Source: Microbispora sp. H13382 (lineage in GTDB: Bacteria; Actinomycetota; Actinomycetes; Streptosporangiales; Streptosporangiaceae). From it: a stretch of 64,000 bases of DNA. Under the pieces are notes generated by a model, which was not told the DNA's origin, did not search any database, and saw only the letters and a list, made by a program, of their open reading frames with translations. Both the position numbers and the translations under genes were made by a program. Numbering within the stretch: the first letter of the stretch is position 1; each line of letters starts with the position of its first letter. The stretch lies in assembly GCF_014161445.1 (NCBI RefSeq), contig NZ_JABBXA010000005.1, forward strand, positions 62,001 through 126,000. The letters run 5' to 3'. This document shows, one piece after another, positions 20,465 through 29,301 of the stretch.

Positions 20465-20697
20465 GGTCCTTCCTGTTCGGCGGCCACGGTCGGCGGCGAG
20501 GTCTTCTCAGGCTACCGGTAGGAGGCACAAATCGGGGTCTTGCCGCAACCTTGGCCCGCTTCGTCCCAGGTCACCAAAGAACATTTCAAGAAAAATCCTG
20601 CTATCTGGGATGACCGGGCGGTCTTCGCACTACGCTCTCGCCCAATCAGGATCACTTCGCTCGGGGCGCGCGCGGTCTGGAGGGGTGGCCTTTCATC

Positions 20698-21696
20698 GTG
20701 TTGCGGAAAATCACGACCCTCGGTCTCGGCCTCGTCCTGCTCGCGGGGTGTGGGACCGAGGGCGTGCGCGAGACCCCGGCCGGCCCCGGTGACACGTCCC
20801 CGGCGACCGTCGAGATCACCATGGCCGAGGCGCAGGCGGCCTTCGACGGCCTCGGCGATCTCGCCGGCGCCTGGCGGGACCAGGACTGCGCCAAGATCGA
20901 GCACCTGACGACCGGCGTGGAGAGCACCATCGGCGGCCGCGTCTGCGCGGCCGCGCGCGTGGGCCTCGCCGCGCCCGGTCTGCCCGCCTACCGGGATCCG
21001 GAGTTCCTGCTGCCCGCCCGGCAGGACGGCGAGGACGGCGCCTGGTTCGCCGTGCTCGCCAAAAAGCCCAAACCTGTCTACCTGATCTTCGTCCGGGCGG
21101 ACGGCCGATGGCGGCTCGACGCCGGACCGATCCCGGTCGTGGGGAAGGCTCCCCAGGTGAAGGGCAGCGTGGAGGGCGGCGTGGAGGGCGAGGTGACCGA
21201 CGCCTCGGCCGACCCGGACGCGGCCGTCGGCGCGCGGCTCGCGCCCACCCGGCACGTGGCGTTCCTGACCGATCCCGCGGGGGTGAACGGAAAGGGGGTC
21301 GGCGGGGTGCGCTTCGCCTCCGGCGACCCCATGCGCGGCCTTCTCACGGAACTGGTCGGCGCCCCCGGCAGGGTCCGCCCCGATCACCTGTCCACGGACG
21401 TGCGCATCGAGGGACCGGCCCGCGCGCTCGCGCTGCCCGGCGGCGGGTCGCTGGTGTTCCACGCGCTGCGCGTCGTCTTCGCCCAGAAGCCCGGCTCCGG
21501 CCGTTCCTCCCTGGCGCACCCCCGCTATCGCGCCGCGGACGTACGCGCCTTCACGGGTGGCACGCCCAAGTCCGTCGCCGGCAGTGAGATTCTGGTGCTG
21601 GCCACCAGGGTGGCGAAGGACAACACCATGACGACGGTGGGCCTGCGGCGGGTCCTCGCCGACGTCACCGAGAACTCCGACCAGGGCTCCGGCTGA
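20698..21696 (+). CDS. Putative secreted lipoprotein, unrecognised
   Basis: This 332-residue protein has a short signal peptide with the lipobox LLAGC, so Cys18 would be lipidated and the protein anchored on the outer face of the membrane. The remainder is a soluble, Gly/Ala/Asp-rich domain with no motif I recognise. A segment around residues 160-185 is Gly/Glu/Asp-rich. The GTG start has GGAGGGGTGG upstream. It stands just before purK but ends in the purK promoter region and is probably unrelated in function. Confidence 0.75.
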   Translation: MLRKITTLGLGLVLLAGCGTEGVRETPAGPGDTSPATVEITMAEAQAAFDGLGDLAGAWRDQDCAKIEHLTTGVESTIGGRVCAAARVGLAAPGLPAYRDPEFLLPARQDGEDGAWFAVLAKKPKPVYLIFVRADGRWRLDAGPIPVVGKAPQVKGSVEGGVEGEVTDASADPDAAVGARLAPTRHVAFLTDPAGVNGKGVGGVRFASGDPMRGLLTELVGAPGRVRPDHLSTDVRIEGPARALALPGGGSLVFHALRVVFAQKPGSGRSSLAHPRYRAADVRAFTGGTPKSVAGSEILVLATRVAKDNTMTTVGLRRVLADVTENSDQGSG

Positions 21697-21724
21697 CAGG
21701 TCCTCCTCGCGCAATAGGTAGGCT
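21693..21724 (+). promoter_or_regulatory. Probable purK promoter
   Basis: CTGACA (21693-21698) and TAGGTA (21715-21720), with a 16-base spacer, form a plausible -35/-10 pair. TAGGCT (21719-21724) overlaps as an alternative -10. The GTG of purK follows within 8-12 bases, so the mRNA has little or no leader. Confidence 0.45.
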
Positions 21725-21732
21725 GACGTGTC

Positions 21733-22899
21733 GTGAACAGCCCGAACGTTCCCCCTTCGAAGCCCGTGACCGCGCCCGTGGTGGGCATGGTCGGCGCGGG
21801 CCAGCTCGCGAGGATGACGCAGCAGGCGGCGATCGCGCTCGGCGTCGACCTGCGCGTGCTCGCGAACACCCGTGACGAGAGCGCCGCCAAGGTGATCGTG
21901 GACACCCGGCTCGGCGACTACCGCGACCTGGCCGACCTCCGGGAGTTCGCCAAGGGGTGCGACGCCGTCACCTTCGACCACGAGCACGTGCCGACCGAGC
22001 ACATCCGGGCCCTGGCCGCCGACGGGCTCGCCGTGCACCCCGGGGCCGACGCCCTGGTCCACGCGCAGGACAAGGCGGTCATGCGGGAGCGGCTCACCGC
22101 GATCGGCGCGCCCTGCCCGGCCTGGGCCCGGGTGGGCGACGTGGCCGGCGTCGAGGCGTTCGCCGGGGAGCACGGCTGGCCGGTGGTGCTGAAGGCCGTG
22201 CGCGGCGGCTACGACGGGCGGGGCGTGTGGGTCTGCGCCTCGCCCGAGGAGGCGCGCGAGGCGCTCGCCACCGGTGTCGAGATGCTGGCCGAGGCGTTCG
22301 TCCCGTTCGAGCGGGAGGTCGCCGTGCTGGTCGCCCGGTCCCCGCACGGTCAGGGCGTCAGCTATCCCGTGGTTGAGACGGTCCAGGAGGACGGCATCTG
22401 CGTCGAGGTCATCGCACCCGCGCCGGACATGAGCGAGGAGGAGGCGGCCGACGCCCAGCGCGTCGCGCTCACGATCGCCCGCGATCTCGGCGTGACCGGG
22501 CTGCTCGCGGTCGAGATGTTCGTCACGAAGTCCGGGCTCGTGGTCAACGAGCTGGCCATGCGCCCGCACAACAGCGGCCACTGGACGATCGAGGGCGCCC
22601 GCACCTCGCAGTTCGAGCAGCACCTGCGGGCCGTGCTCGACCTGCCGCTCGGGTCGCCGTCGATGACCGCGCCGGTCGTCGTCATGGCCAACCTGCTCGG
22701 CGGAGCCGACCCCGACGTGTACTCCCGGTACGAGCACGTGATGGCCAACGACCCGGGCATCAAAATCCACTTCTACGGCAAGGACGTCCGGCCCGGCCGC
22801 AAGATCGGGCACGTCACCGCCCTCGGGACCGACCTGGACGAGGTGCGGGCCCGCGCTCACCACGCCGTCACCTGCCTGAAAGGACCCGCAGATGCCTGA
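21733..22899 (+). CDS. purK: N5-carboxyaminoimidazole ribonucleotide synthase
   Basis: This 388-residue ATP-grasp enzyme converts AIR, bicarbonate and ATP to N5-CAIR in purine synthesis. [18 protein letters not shown] begins the N-domain. [18 protein letters not shown] is the ATP-grasp glycine loop, and [30 protein letters not shown] holds the metal ligands and the substrate site. It overlaps purE by eight bases, so N5-CAIR is made and consumed by coupled genes. Confidence 0.97.
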   Translation: MNSPNVPPSKPVTAPVVGMVGAGQLARMTQQAAIALGVDLRVLANTRDESAAKVIVDTRLGDYRDLADLREFAKGCDAVTFDHEHVPTEHIRALAADGLAVHPGADALVHAQDKAVMRERLTAIGAPCPAWARVGDVAGVEAFAGEHGWPVVLKAVRGGYDGRGVWVCASPEEAREALATGVEMLAEAFVPFEREVAVLVARSPHGQGVSYPVVETVQEDGICVEVIAPAPDMSEEEAADAQRVALTIARDLGVTGLLAVEMFVTKSGLVVNELAMRPHNSGHWTIEGARTSQFEQHLRAVLDLPLGSPSMTAPVVVMANLLGGADPDVYSRYEHVMANDPGIKIHFYGKDVRPGRKIGHVTALGTDLDEVRARAHHAVTCLKGPADA

Positions 22900-23395
22900 C
22901 GTCGGGATCGTCATGGGGAGTGACTCGGACTGGCCGGTGATGCGTCAGGCCGCCGAGGCGGTCGCGGAGTTCGGCGTGTCCTTCGAGGCCGACGTGGTGT
23001 CGGCGCACCGCATGCCCGCGGAGATGATCGAGTACGGCTCCCGCGCCGCCGGTCGCGGGCTGAAGGTGATCATCGCGGGTGCGGGCGGCGCCGCGCACCT
23101 GCCGGGCATGCTGGCCTCGGTCACCCCGCTGCCCGTGATCGGAGTCCCGGTGCCGCTCAAATATCTGGACGGCATGGACTCGCTGCTGTCGATCGTCCAG
23201 ATGCCGGCCGGGGTGCCCGTGGCGACCGTCGCCGTAGGCGGAGCCCGCAACGCGGGACTGCTCGCCGTACGGATCCTGGCGGCGTCGGACGAGGGGCTGC
23301 GGCGGCGGATGGAGGAGTTCCAGGCAGCCCTCCGGGACCAGGCGCACGCCAAGGGCGAGCGCCTGCGCGCCGAGGCGGCCCAGCTCGGTCAGTAG
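22892..23395 (+). CDS. purE: 5-(carboxyamino)imidazole ribonucleotide mutase
   Basis: This 167-residue class I PurE moves the carboxylate of N5-CAIR to give [16 protein letters not shown] is the phosphate-binding loop, and SAHRMP carries the catalytic His39. [11 protein letters not shown] and [25 protein letters not shown] complete the octamer-forming family signature. It is translationally coupled to purK. Confidence 0.97.
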   Translation: MPDVGIVMGSDSDWPVMRQAAEAVAEFGVSFEADVVSAHRMPAEMIEYGSRAAGRGLKVIIAGAGGAAHLPGMLASVTPLPVIGVPVPLKYLDGMDSLLSIVQMPAGVPVATVAVGGARNAGLLAVRILAASDEGLRRRMEEFQAALRDQAHAKGERLRAEAAQLGQ

Positions 23396-23469
23396 ACCGG
23401 GCCCCGGCGCGGTCGGCGACCCGTCGCGAGGTGACCTGCGGGAACGGCTCCTGACGGAACGTGGGGGGA

Positions 23470-24783
23470 TCAGGGGCGGCCGAGGGCGTGGTAGTCCCAG
23501 CCGGCGTCCCGCCAGGTCTCCGAGTCGAGCGCGTTGCGGCCGTCGATGACGACGCGCGCCGCGACGGCCGCTCCCAGCTCCTCGGGGTCGAGGGCGACGA
23601 ACTCCGGCCACTCGGTGAGCAGCAGCACGACTTCGGCCCCACGGGCGGCCTCCATGGCCGATTCGGTGTACCCGAGGTGGGGATGGGCCGCCCGCGCGTT
23701 GGACAGGGCGACCGGGTCGTAGACCGTGACCTGCCCGCCCTGCTCGGCGATCTTCACGGCCACGTCGAGCGCCGGGGAGTCGCGGATGTCGTCGGAGTTG
23801 GGTTTGAACGCCGCTCCCAGCACCGCGACCCTGCGGCCGTCGAACGCCCCGCCCAGGACGTCGCGGGTGAGGTCGACCGTCCGGCTGCGGCGCCGCATGT
23901 TGATCTCGTCGACCTCGCGGAGGAAGGCGAGCGCCTGCGCGGCGCCCAGCTCGTCGGCCCTGGCCGTGAACGCCCTGATGTCCTTCGGCAGGCAGCCGCC
24001 GCCGAAGCCGAGGCCGGGGTTGAGGTATCTGCCACCGATCCGCTCGTCGTACGACAGCGCCTGCGCCAGCTGCGTGACGTCGCCGCCGGCGGCCTCGCAA
24101 ACCTCGGCCATGGCGTTGATGAACGAGATCTTCGTGGCCAGGAACGCATTGGCGGCCGACTTCACCAGCTCGGCCGTGGGGAAGTCGGTCACCACGATCG
24201 GGACCTCGCCCAGGGGCGCGTAGACGTCCCGCAGCACTTTCTCGGCCCGCTCGGAGGCGACCCCGAGGACGATCCGGTCGGGGCGGAGCGTGTCCTGCAC
24301 CGCGAAGCCCTCACGCAGGAACTCGGGGTTCCAGGCCAGCTCGACCTGCATGCCGGCGGGAGAGAGCCGTACGAGCTTGTCCGCGAGGCGCTCGGCGGTG
24401 CCGACCGGCACCGTGGACTTGCCCACGACCAGGCACTCGCGGTCGAGGTAGGGGGCCAGCGACTCGACGACCGCGTCGAGGTAGGAGACGTCGGCGGCGT
24501 ACCCGCCCTTCTTCTGGGGAGTGCCCACGCAGATGAAGTGGACGTCGCCGAACCGCGCCGCCTCCTCGTACGAGGTGGTGAAGCGCAGCCTGCCCGAGTC
24601 GAGGTTGCGGCGGAGGAGCTCCTCAAGGCCGGGTTCGTGGATCGGCAGCTCACCGCGCTGCAGCCGTTCGACCTTGCTCTGGTCCACATCCAGACCGAGC
24701 ACTTCGAAGCCCAGTTCGGCCATGCACGCCGCGTGCGTAGCACCCAGGTATCCGGTCCCCAGCACAGTGAGGCGGTACGGCAC
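23470..24783 (-). CDS. ugd: UDP-glucose/GDP-mannose dehydrogenase family (UDP-glucose 6-dehydrogenase)
   Basis: This 437-residue NAD enzyme oxidises UDP-glucose to UDP-glucuronate, a precursor for glycans. It has the GTGYLG dinucleotide motif at the N-terminus, Glu156 in NPEFLREG, Lys208 in ELVKSAANAFLATK, and catalytic Cys264 in GFGGGCLPKD. The start is GTG at 24783 with GGGGAG six bases upstream; an out-of-frame ATG just before it is not used. The frame is open far beyond this, but that extension has no family similarity. It lies divergently from the acyl-CoA dehydrogenase gene. Confidence 0.93.
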   Translation of the reverse strand: MPYRLTVLGTGYLGATHAACMAELGFEVLGLDVDQSKVERLQRGELPIHEPGLEELLRRNLDSGRLRFTTSYEEAARFGDVHFICVGTPQKKGGYAADVSYLDAVVESLAPYLDRECLVVGKSTVPVGTAERLADKLVRLSPAGMQVELAWNPEFLREGFAVQDTLRPDRIVLGVASERAEKVLRDVYAPLGEVPIVVTDFPTAELVKSAANAFLATKISFINAMAEVCEAAGGDVTQLAQALSYDERIGGRYLNPGLGFGGGCLPKDIRAFTARADELGAAQALAFLREVDEINMRRRSRTVDLTRDVLGGAFDGRRVAVLGAAFKPNSDDIRDSPALDVAVKIAEQGGQVTVYDPVALSNARAAHPHLGYTESAMEAARGAEVVLLLTEWPEFVALDPEELGAAVAARVVIDGRNALDSETWRDAGWDYHALGRP

Positions 24784-24996
24784 GGCATGCTCCCCTCTTA
24801 CCGACTCTTTGTGATCTGGCATGGTACCGGCCCACTCAACTGCCCTGTGAGCCACCTGGGCAAACCGGCGCCTTGGCCCCACGGTACGGCTCTCGGCCCG
24901 GCCGGTCGACGCCAGGCGGCCCGGTTCTCCCTCCCAGTCAGGGAGTTCTGTCAAGGAGGCTGCCGTACTGACTGGTAACTTTCTAGTCGGACGTCC

Positions 24997-25002
24997 TAGT
25001 AT
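24997..25002 (+). promoter_or_regulatory. Probable -10 box of the acyl-CoA dehydrogenase gene (leaderless)
   Basis: TAGTAT ends six bases before the ATG at 25009. GGACGTCC (24989-24996), a perfect 8-bp palindrome, abuts it and could be an operator. Confidence 0.45.
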
Positions 25003-25008
25003 CGCGCT

Positions 25009-26172
25009 ATGAGCTTCCCTCTCTACGCGCCCGCTGAGGAGCACGACATGCTCCGTGAGACGGTCCGGGCCCTCGCCGACGAGAAGATCGCCCCGCGTGC
25101 CGCGGCGGCGGACGAGAACGAGGAGTTCCCCTGGGAGGTCTACAAGGACCTCGTCGCGGCCGACCTGCAGGCCGTCCACATCCCCGAGGCGTACGGCGGG
25201 GCGGGTGCGGACGCGCTCGCGACCGTGATCGTGATCGAGGAGGTCGCCCGCGCGTGCGCCTCGTCCTCGCTGATCCCGGCCGTCAACAAGCTGGGCACCG
25301 TGCCGCTGCTGCTGTCGGCGTCCGAGGAGCTCAAGCAGCGCTACCTGACGCCGGTCGCGCGCGGGGAGGCGATGTTCTCCTATGCCCTGAGCGAGCCGGA
25401 GGCGGGCTCGGACGCCGCCTCGATGAAGACCAGGGCCGAGCGTGACGGCGACCACTACGTGCTCAACGGCACCAAGATGTGGATCACCAACGCGGGCGTG
25501 TCGGAGTACTACACGGTCATGGCCGTGACCGACCCCTCGGCCGGCGCCCGGGGCATCTCCGCGTTCGTGGTGGAGAAGGACGACGAGGGCGTGTCGTTCG
25601 GGCCGAAGGAGAAGAAGCTGGGCATCAAGGGCTCGCCCACCCGCCAGGTCATCCTGCAGGACGTCCGCATCCCGGCCTCGCGGATGGTCGGCGAGCCGGG
25701 CACCGGGTTCAAGACCGCGCTGGCCACGCTCGACCACACCCGCGTCACGATCGCCGCGCAGGCGCTCGGCATCGCCCAGGGCGCACTCGACTACGCCATC
25801 GGGTACGTCAAGGAGCGCAAGCAGTTCGGCAAGCCGATCGCCGACTTCCAGGGCCTGCAGTTCATGCTCGCCGACATGGCGATGAAGCTGGAGGCGGCCC
25901 GGCAGCTCACCTACGCCGCCGCGGCCAAGTCGGAGCTGGCCATGAACGGCACCCCGGTCAAGGACCTGACGTTCTTCTCCAGCGCCGCCAAGTGCGCCGC
26001 CTCCGACGCCGCCATGGAGATCACCGTCGACGCCGTCCAGCTCCTCGGCGGGTACGGCTACACGCGCGAGTTCCCGGTCGAGCGCATGATGCGCGACGCC
26101 AAGATCACCCAGATCTACGAGGGCACCAACCAGATCCAGCGCATGGTCATGGCCCGCCAGCTCCTCAAGTAG
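25009..26172 (+). CDS. Acyl-CoA dehydrogenase
   Basis: This 387-residue FAD enzyme of the FadE25/short-chain group oxidises acyl-CoA to enoyl-CoA. FAD and substrate motifs are SYALSEPEAGSDAASMKT and MWITNAGVSEYY. The catalytic base is Glu371 in the C-terminal QIYEGTNQIQR. The context (carboxylase genes elsewhere in the window) fits fatty or branched-chain acid catabolism, but chain length cannot be read by eye. A large hairpin terminator follows directly. Confidence 0.95.
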   Translation: MSFPLYAPAEEHDMLRETVRALADEKIAPRAAAADENEEFPWEVYKDLVAADLQAVHIPEAYGGAGADALATVIVIEEVARACASSSLIPAVNKLGTVPLLLSASEELKQRYLTPVARGEAMFSYALSEPEAGSDAASMKTRAERDGDHYVLNGTKMWITNAGVSEYYTVMAVTDPSAGARGISAFVVEKDDEGVSFGPKEKKLGIKGSPTRQVILQDVRIPASRMVGEPGTGFKTALATLDHTRVTIAAQALGIAQGALDYAIGYVKERKQFGKPIADFQGLQFMLADMAMKLEAARQLTYAAAAKSELAMNGTPVKDLTFFSSAAKCAASDAAMEITVDAVQLLGGYGYTREFPVERMMRDAKITQIYEGTNQIQRMVMARQLLK

Positions 26173-26222
26173 CCGCTGAGCAGCGAAAACCCCGCCTCCC
26201 GTACATGGGAGGCGGGGTTCGC
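26173..26222. terminator. Long hairpin terminator after the acyl-CoA dehydrogenase gene
   Basis: A perfect 13-bp stem (26188-26200 with 26207-26219) is extended by the outer pair CAGCGAA/TTCGCTG. Bases 26173-26200 are almost identical to 27892-27919 in the terminator beyond the next gene. Confidence 0.85.
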
Positions 26223-26403
26223 TGTATCTGGAGTCAATTGCGCGCTGGCCTCGGCTACCGCCTGAACGCCGTGTGGACGGCTGAAGTCCCACTCTTCGGA
26301 CATCGGACATTCGGCACAGTATTGACGGTGGTCAAAATACTGCATAGCTTCGGGGGGTTCCGCGTTCACAGGACACTCTCCTTCCCGGGAACGGAGCTCT
26401 TTC

Positions 26404-27801
26404 GTGCCTCGACGCATCCTTCGCATCCCCGTCGCCGTGGTCGGCTCTCTCGCCCTCGCTGCGGCCACCCTGACCGGAACCGCCGGGGCCGCGACGGACA
26501 CTCGGACCGGCACCACCGCTGCGGCCGCCACCACCCCCTCGCACCTGTCCGGCACCCTCGCCGACGGCGCCACCTGGATCGCCGACGTGCCCGCCGACTG
26601 GAACGGCACGCTCCTGCTGTTCAGCCACGGCTATGGTCCGGCCGTCGCGCAGAACGCACCTTCCGACGAGGCCCGTACGGCCCTTCTCTCGGAGGGTTAC
26701 GCGCTCGCCGGTTCCTCGTTCGACCCGCAGGGCTCGTGGTGGGCGCTGAACAGCGCCGAACGCGACCAGTTCGCCACCCTCGACGCCTTCGCCCGTACGG
26801 TCGGCCGGCCGTCCCGCACCCTGTCGGTCGGGCTGTCCATGGGCGGCCTGGTCAACGCCCAGATCGCCCGCGACGGAGCCGGCCGCGTCGACGGGGCCCT
26901 CGGGCTGTGCAGCCTCGTCGCGGGGGGCGTCGACCTGGACGACTACCAGTACGACGCCGAGTACACGATCGCCTCGCTGCTGATGCCCGGCCAGGACGTG
27001 CGGCTCACCGGGTTCGCCGACGCCGCGGACGCCGCCGCGACGGCGCAGCGGCTGACCGACGCCGTGATCGCCGCGCAGGCCACCCCGCAGGGACGGGCCA
27101 GGATCGCGCTCGCCGCCGCCTATCTCAACCAGAGCGACTGGGCACCCGGCCAGGACCCGCCGGCGGCCAACGATCCCGAGGGGCAGGAGGCCCAGCAGTT
27201 CGCCTGGCTCTCCCAAGGGGTGCTCGGGTTCATCGAGCACGGCCGCTGGTCCATCGAGCAGTCCGCCGGGGGCAACACGTCCTGGAACGCCGGGCTCGAC
27301 TACGCGGCACTGCTGCGCGACTCCGAGCACGCCGGCCAGGTGCGGGCGCTGTATCGCAAGGCCGGCCTCGACCTGCGCGCCGACCTGGCCACCCTGACCC
27401 GTGGTGCCAACCTGCGCGCCGACCCGGGGGCGCGGCGCAGGCTGCAGGCGTCCTCCACCGCCGGTCAGAGCCTTGCGGTGCCGCTGCTCAACCTGCACAC
27501 CATCGCCGACGAACTCGTCCCGGTGCAGCAGGAGGCGGCGTTCGCCGAACGGGTCCGGGCGGCCGGCGACGACCGGCTGCTCCGGCAGGCGTACGTCGCG
27601 CGCCAGGGTCACTGCGCCTTCACCACCGCGGAGATCGTCGCGGGTGTGCGGGCGATCGACAGGCGGGTCACGACCGGCCGCTGGGGCGACGTCGCCGAAC
27701 CCGCTGCCCTGCAGCGCTCCGCTCTGTCGCTGAACCTCGGCGGGGCCGCCTTCGTCCGCTATCGGCCCGGCCGCCTCGTCGTCGGCCGGCACTCCTCCTG
27801 A
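26404..27801 (+). CDS. Secreted alpha/beta-hydrolase
   Basis: This 465-residue protein has a basic N-terminus, a hydrophobic core (8-29) and an Ala-rich cleavage zone near residue 29, so it is likely exported. The catalytic triad is visible: Ser145 in GLSMGG, and probably Asp369 in LHTIADELVPV and His403 in ARQGHCAFT. HG at 75-76 is the oxyanion strand. The substrate is unknown; family members are annotated as hydrolases or peptidases. The gene is flanked on both sides by near-identical terminator hairpins, which isolates it as a single cistron. The start is GTG. Confidence 0.8.
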   Translation: MPRRILRIPVAVVGSLALAAATLTGTAGAATDTRTGTTAAAATTPSHLSGTLADGATWIADVPADWNGTLLLFSHGYGPAVAQNAPSDEARTALLSEGYALAGSSFDPQGSWWALNSAERDQFATLDAFARTVGRPSRTLSVGLSMGGLVNAQIARDGAGRVDGALGLCSLVAGGVDLDDYQYDAEYTIASLLMPGQDVRLTGFADAADAAATAQRLTDAVIAAQATPQGRARIALAAAYLNQSDWAPGQDPPAANDPEGQEAQQFAWLSQGVLGFIEHGRWSIEQSAGGNTSWNAGLDYAALLRDSEHAGQVRALYRKAGLDLRADLATLTRGANLRADPGARRRLQASSTAGQSLAVPLLNLHTIADELVPVQQEAAFAERVRAAGDDRLLRQAYVARQGHCAFTTAEIVAGVRAIDRRVTTGRWGDVAEPAALQRSALSLNLGGAAFVRYRPGRLVVGRHSS

Positions 27802-27891
27802 TCGGCTCGCAGATGCCGGCAAGCCCGGCGAAAACCAGGTGATCCCATTCCGTACCCGAGCGGGTCTCCGGCCCGCCGACTCCTCGACTAA

Positions 27892-27945
27892 CCGCTGAGC
27901 AGCGAGAACCCCGCCTCCCATGATGGGCAGGCGGGGTTCTCTGCT
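27892..27945. terminator. Hairpin terminator after the secreted hydrolase gene
   Basis: AGAACCCCGCCT (27905-27916) pairs with AGGCGGGGTTCT (27929-27940), and AGCAG/TCTGCT extends the stem outward. The left arm repeats the terminator at 26173-26200 with one mismatch in 28. Confidence 0.85.
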
Positions 27946-28077
27946 TCTCGGTGGTGATCACTGTTGCGCCGGTGCTCGGCGGGCAGGAGGCCGGGGGCAT
28001 TTTGATCTCCCGCCGAACGGGCCGAACCAGAAGAATCTGGGGCAAATGTGATCCCAATGTCATAAAGATCCGCCATC

Positions 28078-29184
28078 GTGGGAGGAGTGCGAACGTGGCT
28101 CGGTGATCAGGTGAGGAAACGGCTGGGCACGTTCAATCTGATCGGGCCCTCCATCGCGCAGTGCGCCGTGGGCGCCGCGCTGGCCTGGCTCGTCGCCGTG
28201 CATCTGCTCGGCCACGCGCACCCTCTCTTCGCGCCCATCTCTGTGATGATCTGCGTGGGCATAGGGCTCGGCCAGCGGCTGCGCAGGCTGGCCGAGCTGG
28301 TGGTCGGCGTCAGCCTGGGTGTGGGCGTCGGCGACCTGCTGGTGTCCTGGATCGGCTCGGGTCCCTGGCAGCTGGCGCTCGTGATTGCGCTGGCGATGAC
28401 CGTCGCGTGGCTGTTGAACAGCAGCGAGCTGTTCGTGTCGCAGGTCGGATCGTCCGCGGTGCTGGTCGCCATGCTGGTGCCGGGCGCGGACGTCGGCGGG
28501 CTGGACCGGATGGCCGACGCGCTCACCGGCGGCATCGTCGGCATCGTCGCGGTCGCCCTGCTTCCCGCCAGCCCCCTCACCATCGCGGGCAAACATCTGT
28601 CCGGCGTGCTGGACGCCTTCTCCACAGTGCTGGAACAGGCGGCGGAGGCGATCGAGAAGGGCGATGCGGACCTGGCCGCAGAGGCACTGGAGTGCGGACG
28701 CAGGACCCAGACCGCGGTTGAGGAGTTCGCGGCGGCGCTGGAGAACAGCAAGGAGATCATCAGGATCTCGCCGCTGCGCTGGCATCACCGGGCCAGGCTG
28801 GCCGGATATCAGACCGCCGCCGTGCCGGTGGACCTGGCGCTGCGCAACGCGCGGGTGCTGGTCCGCCGCACGCTCGCGGCGATGGGGGAGCCCAGCCCGC
28901 CGCCGGTCGCGCTGGCCGAGGTGCTGCGCGAAGTCTCGGAGGCGGCGCTGCTGCTCCAGCTCGAACTGGGGGCCGGGCGCGAACCGATGCTGGCCAGGCA
29001 GGCGTTGCTCGCCGTCGCCGCACGGGAGCGGCCCAAGAACCTGGGCTTCTCGGCGAACGTCATCATCGCGCAGCTGCGCTCCATCGCCGTCGACCTGCTT
29101 GAGGCGACCGGGATGGATCACGACGAGGCCTCGGCCGCGCTGCTCCCGCTGAACGAGCTGAGCGACGAGAGCACGCGGGGCTGA
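28078..29184 (+). CDS. FUSC-family membrane protein (aromatic-acid exporter-like)
   Basis: This 368-residue protein has a hydrophobic N-half with about five to six helices (about 20-165), including the FUSC-like FAPISVMICVGIGLGQRLRRL, then a long soluble helical C-half (about 175-368). This layout resembles one half of the FUSC/YccS-AaeB family, whose members are linked to efflux of aromatic acids or membrane stress. The start is GTG, and a longer N-terminus is not evident. It converges with the degenerate transpeptidase gene. Confidence 0.8.
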   Translation: MGGVRTWLGDQVRKRLGTFNLIGPSIAQCAVGAALAWLVAVHLLGHAHPLFAPISVMICVGIGLGQRLRRLAELVVGVSLGVGVGDLLVSWIGSGPWQLALVIALAMTVAWLLNSSELFVSQVGSSAVLVAMLVPGADVGGLDRMADALTGGIVGIVAVALLPASPLTIAGKHLSGVLDAFSTVLEQAAEAIEKGDADLAAEALECGRRTQTAVEEFAAALENSKEIIRISPLRWHHRARLAGYQTAAVPVDLALRNARVLVRRTLAAMGEPSPPPVALAEVLREVSEAALLLQLELGAGREPMLARQALLAVAARERPKNLGFSANVIIAQLRSIAVDLLEATGMDHDEASAALLPLNELSDESTRG

Positions 29185-29301
29185 GGCGCCCCGCACGCCC
29201 GGAGGCGGGAGGCCGGAGTGGACTCCTCGGCCGTGATTCGGGGAATTCGCCGGCCGAAACGTCGGTGGCGGTGAGAATTTCGCGCGGTGTCCGGACCGCG
29301 G

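Noticed and set aside
20512..22914. Minus-strand open frame of 800 codons opposite the lipoprotein and purK
   Set aside because: It is antisense to two well-supported genes, with a translation typical of GC-rich shadow frames.
24784..26310. Upstream extension of the UDP-glucose dehydrogenase frame
   Set aside because: This 500-residue extension is antisense to the acyl-CoA dehydrogenase gene and has no family similarity. The GTG at 24783 with GGGGAG fits.
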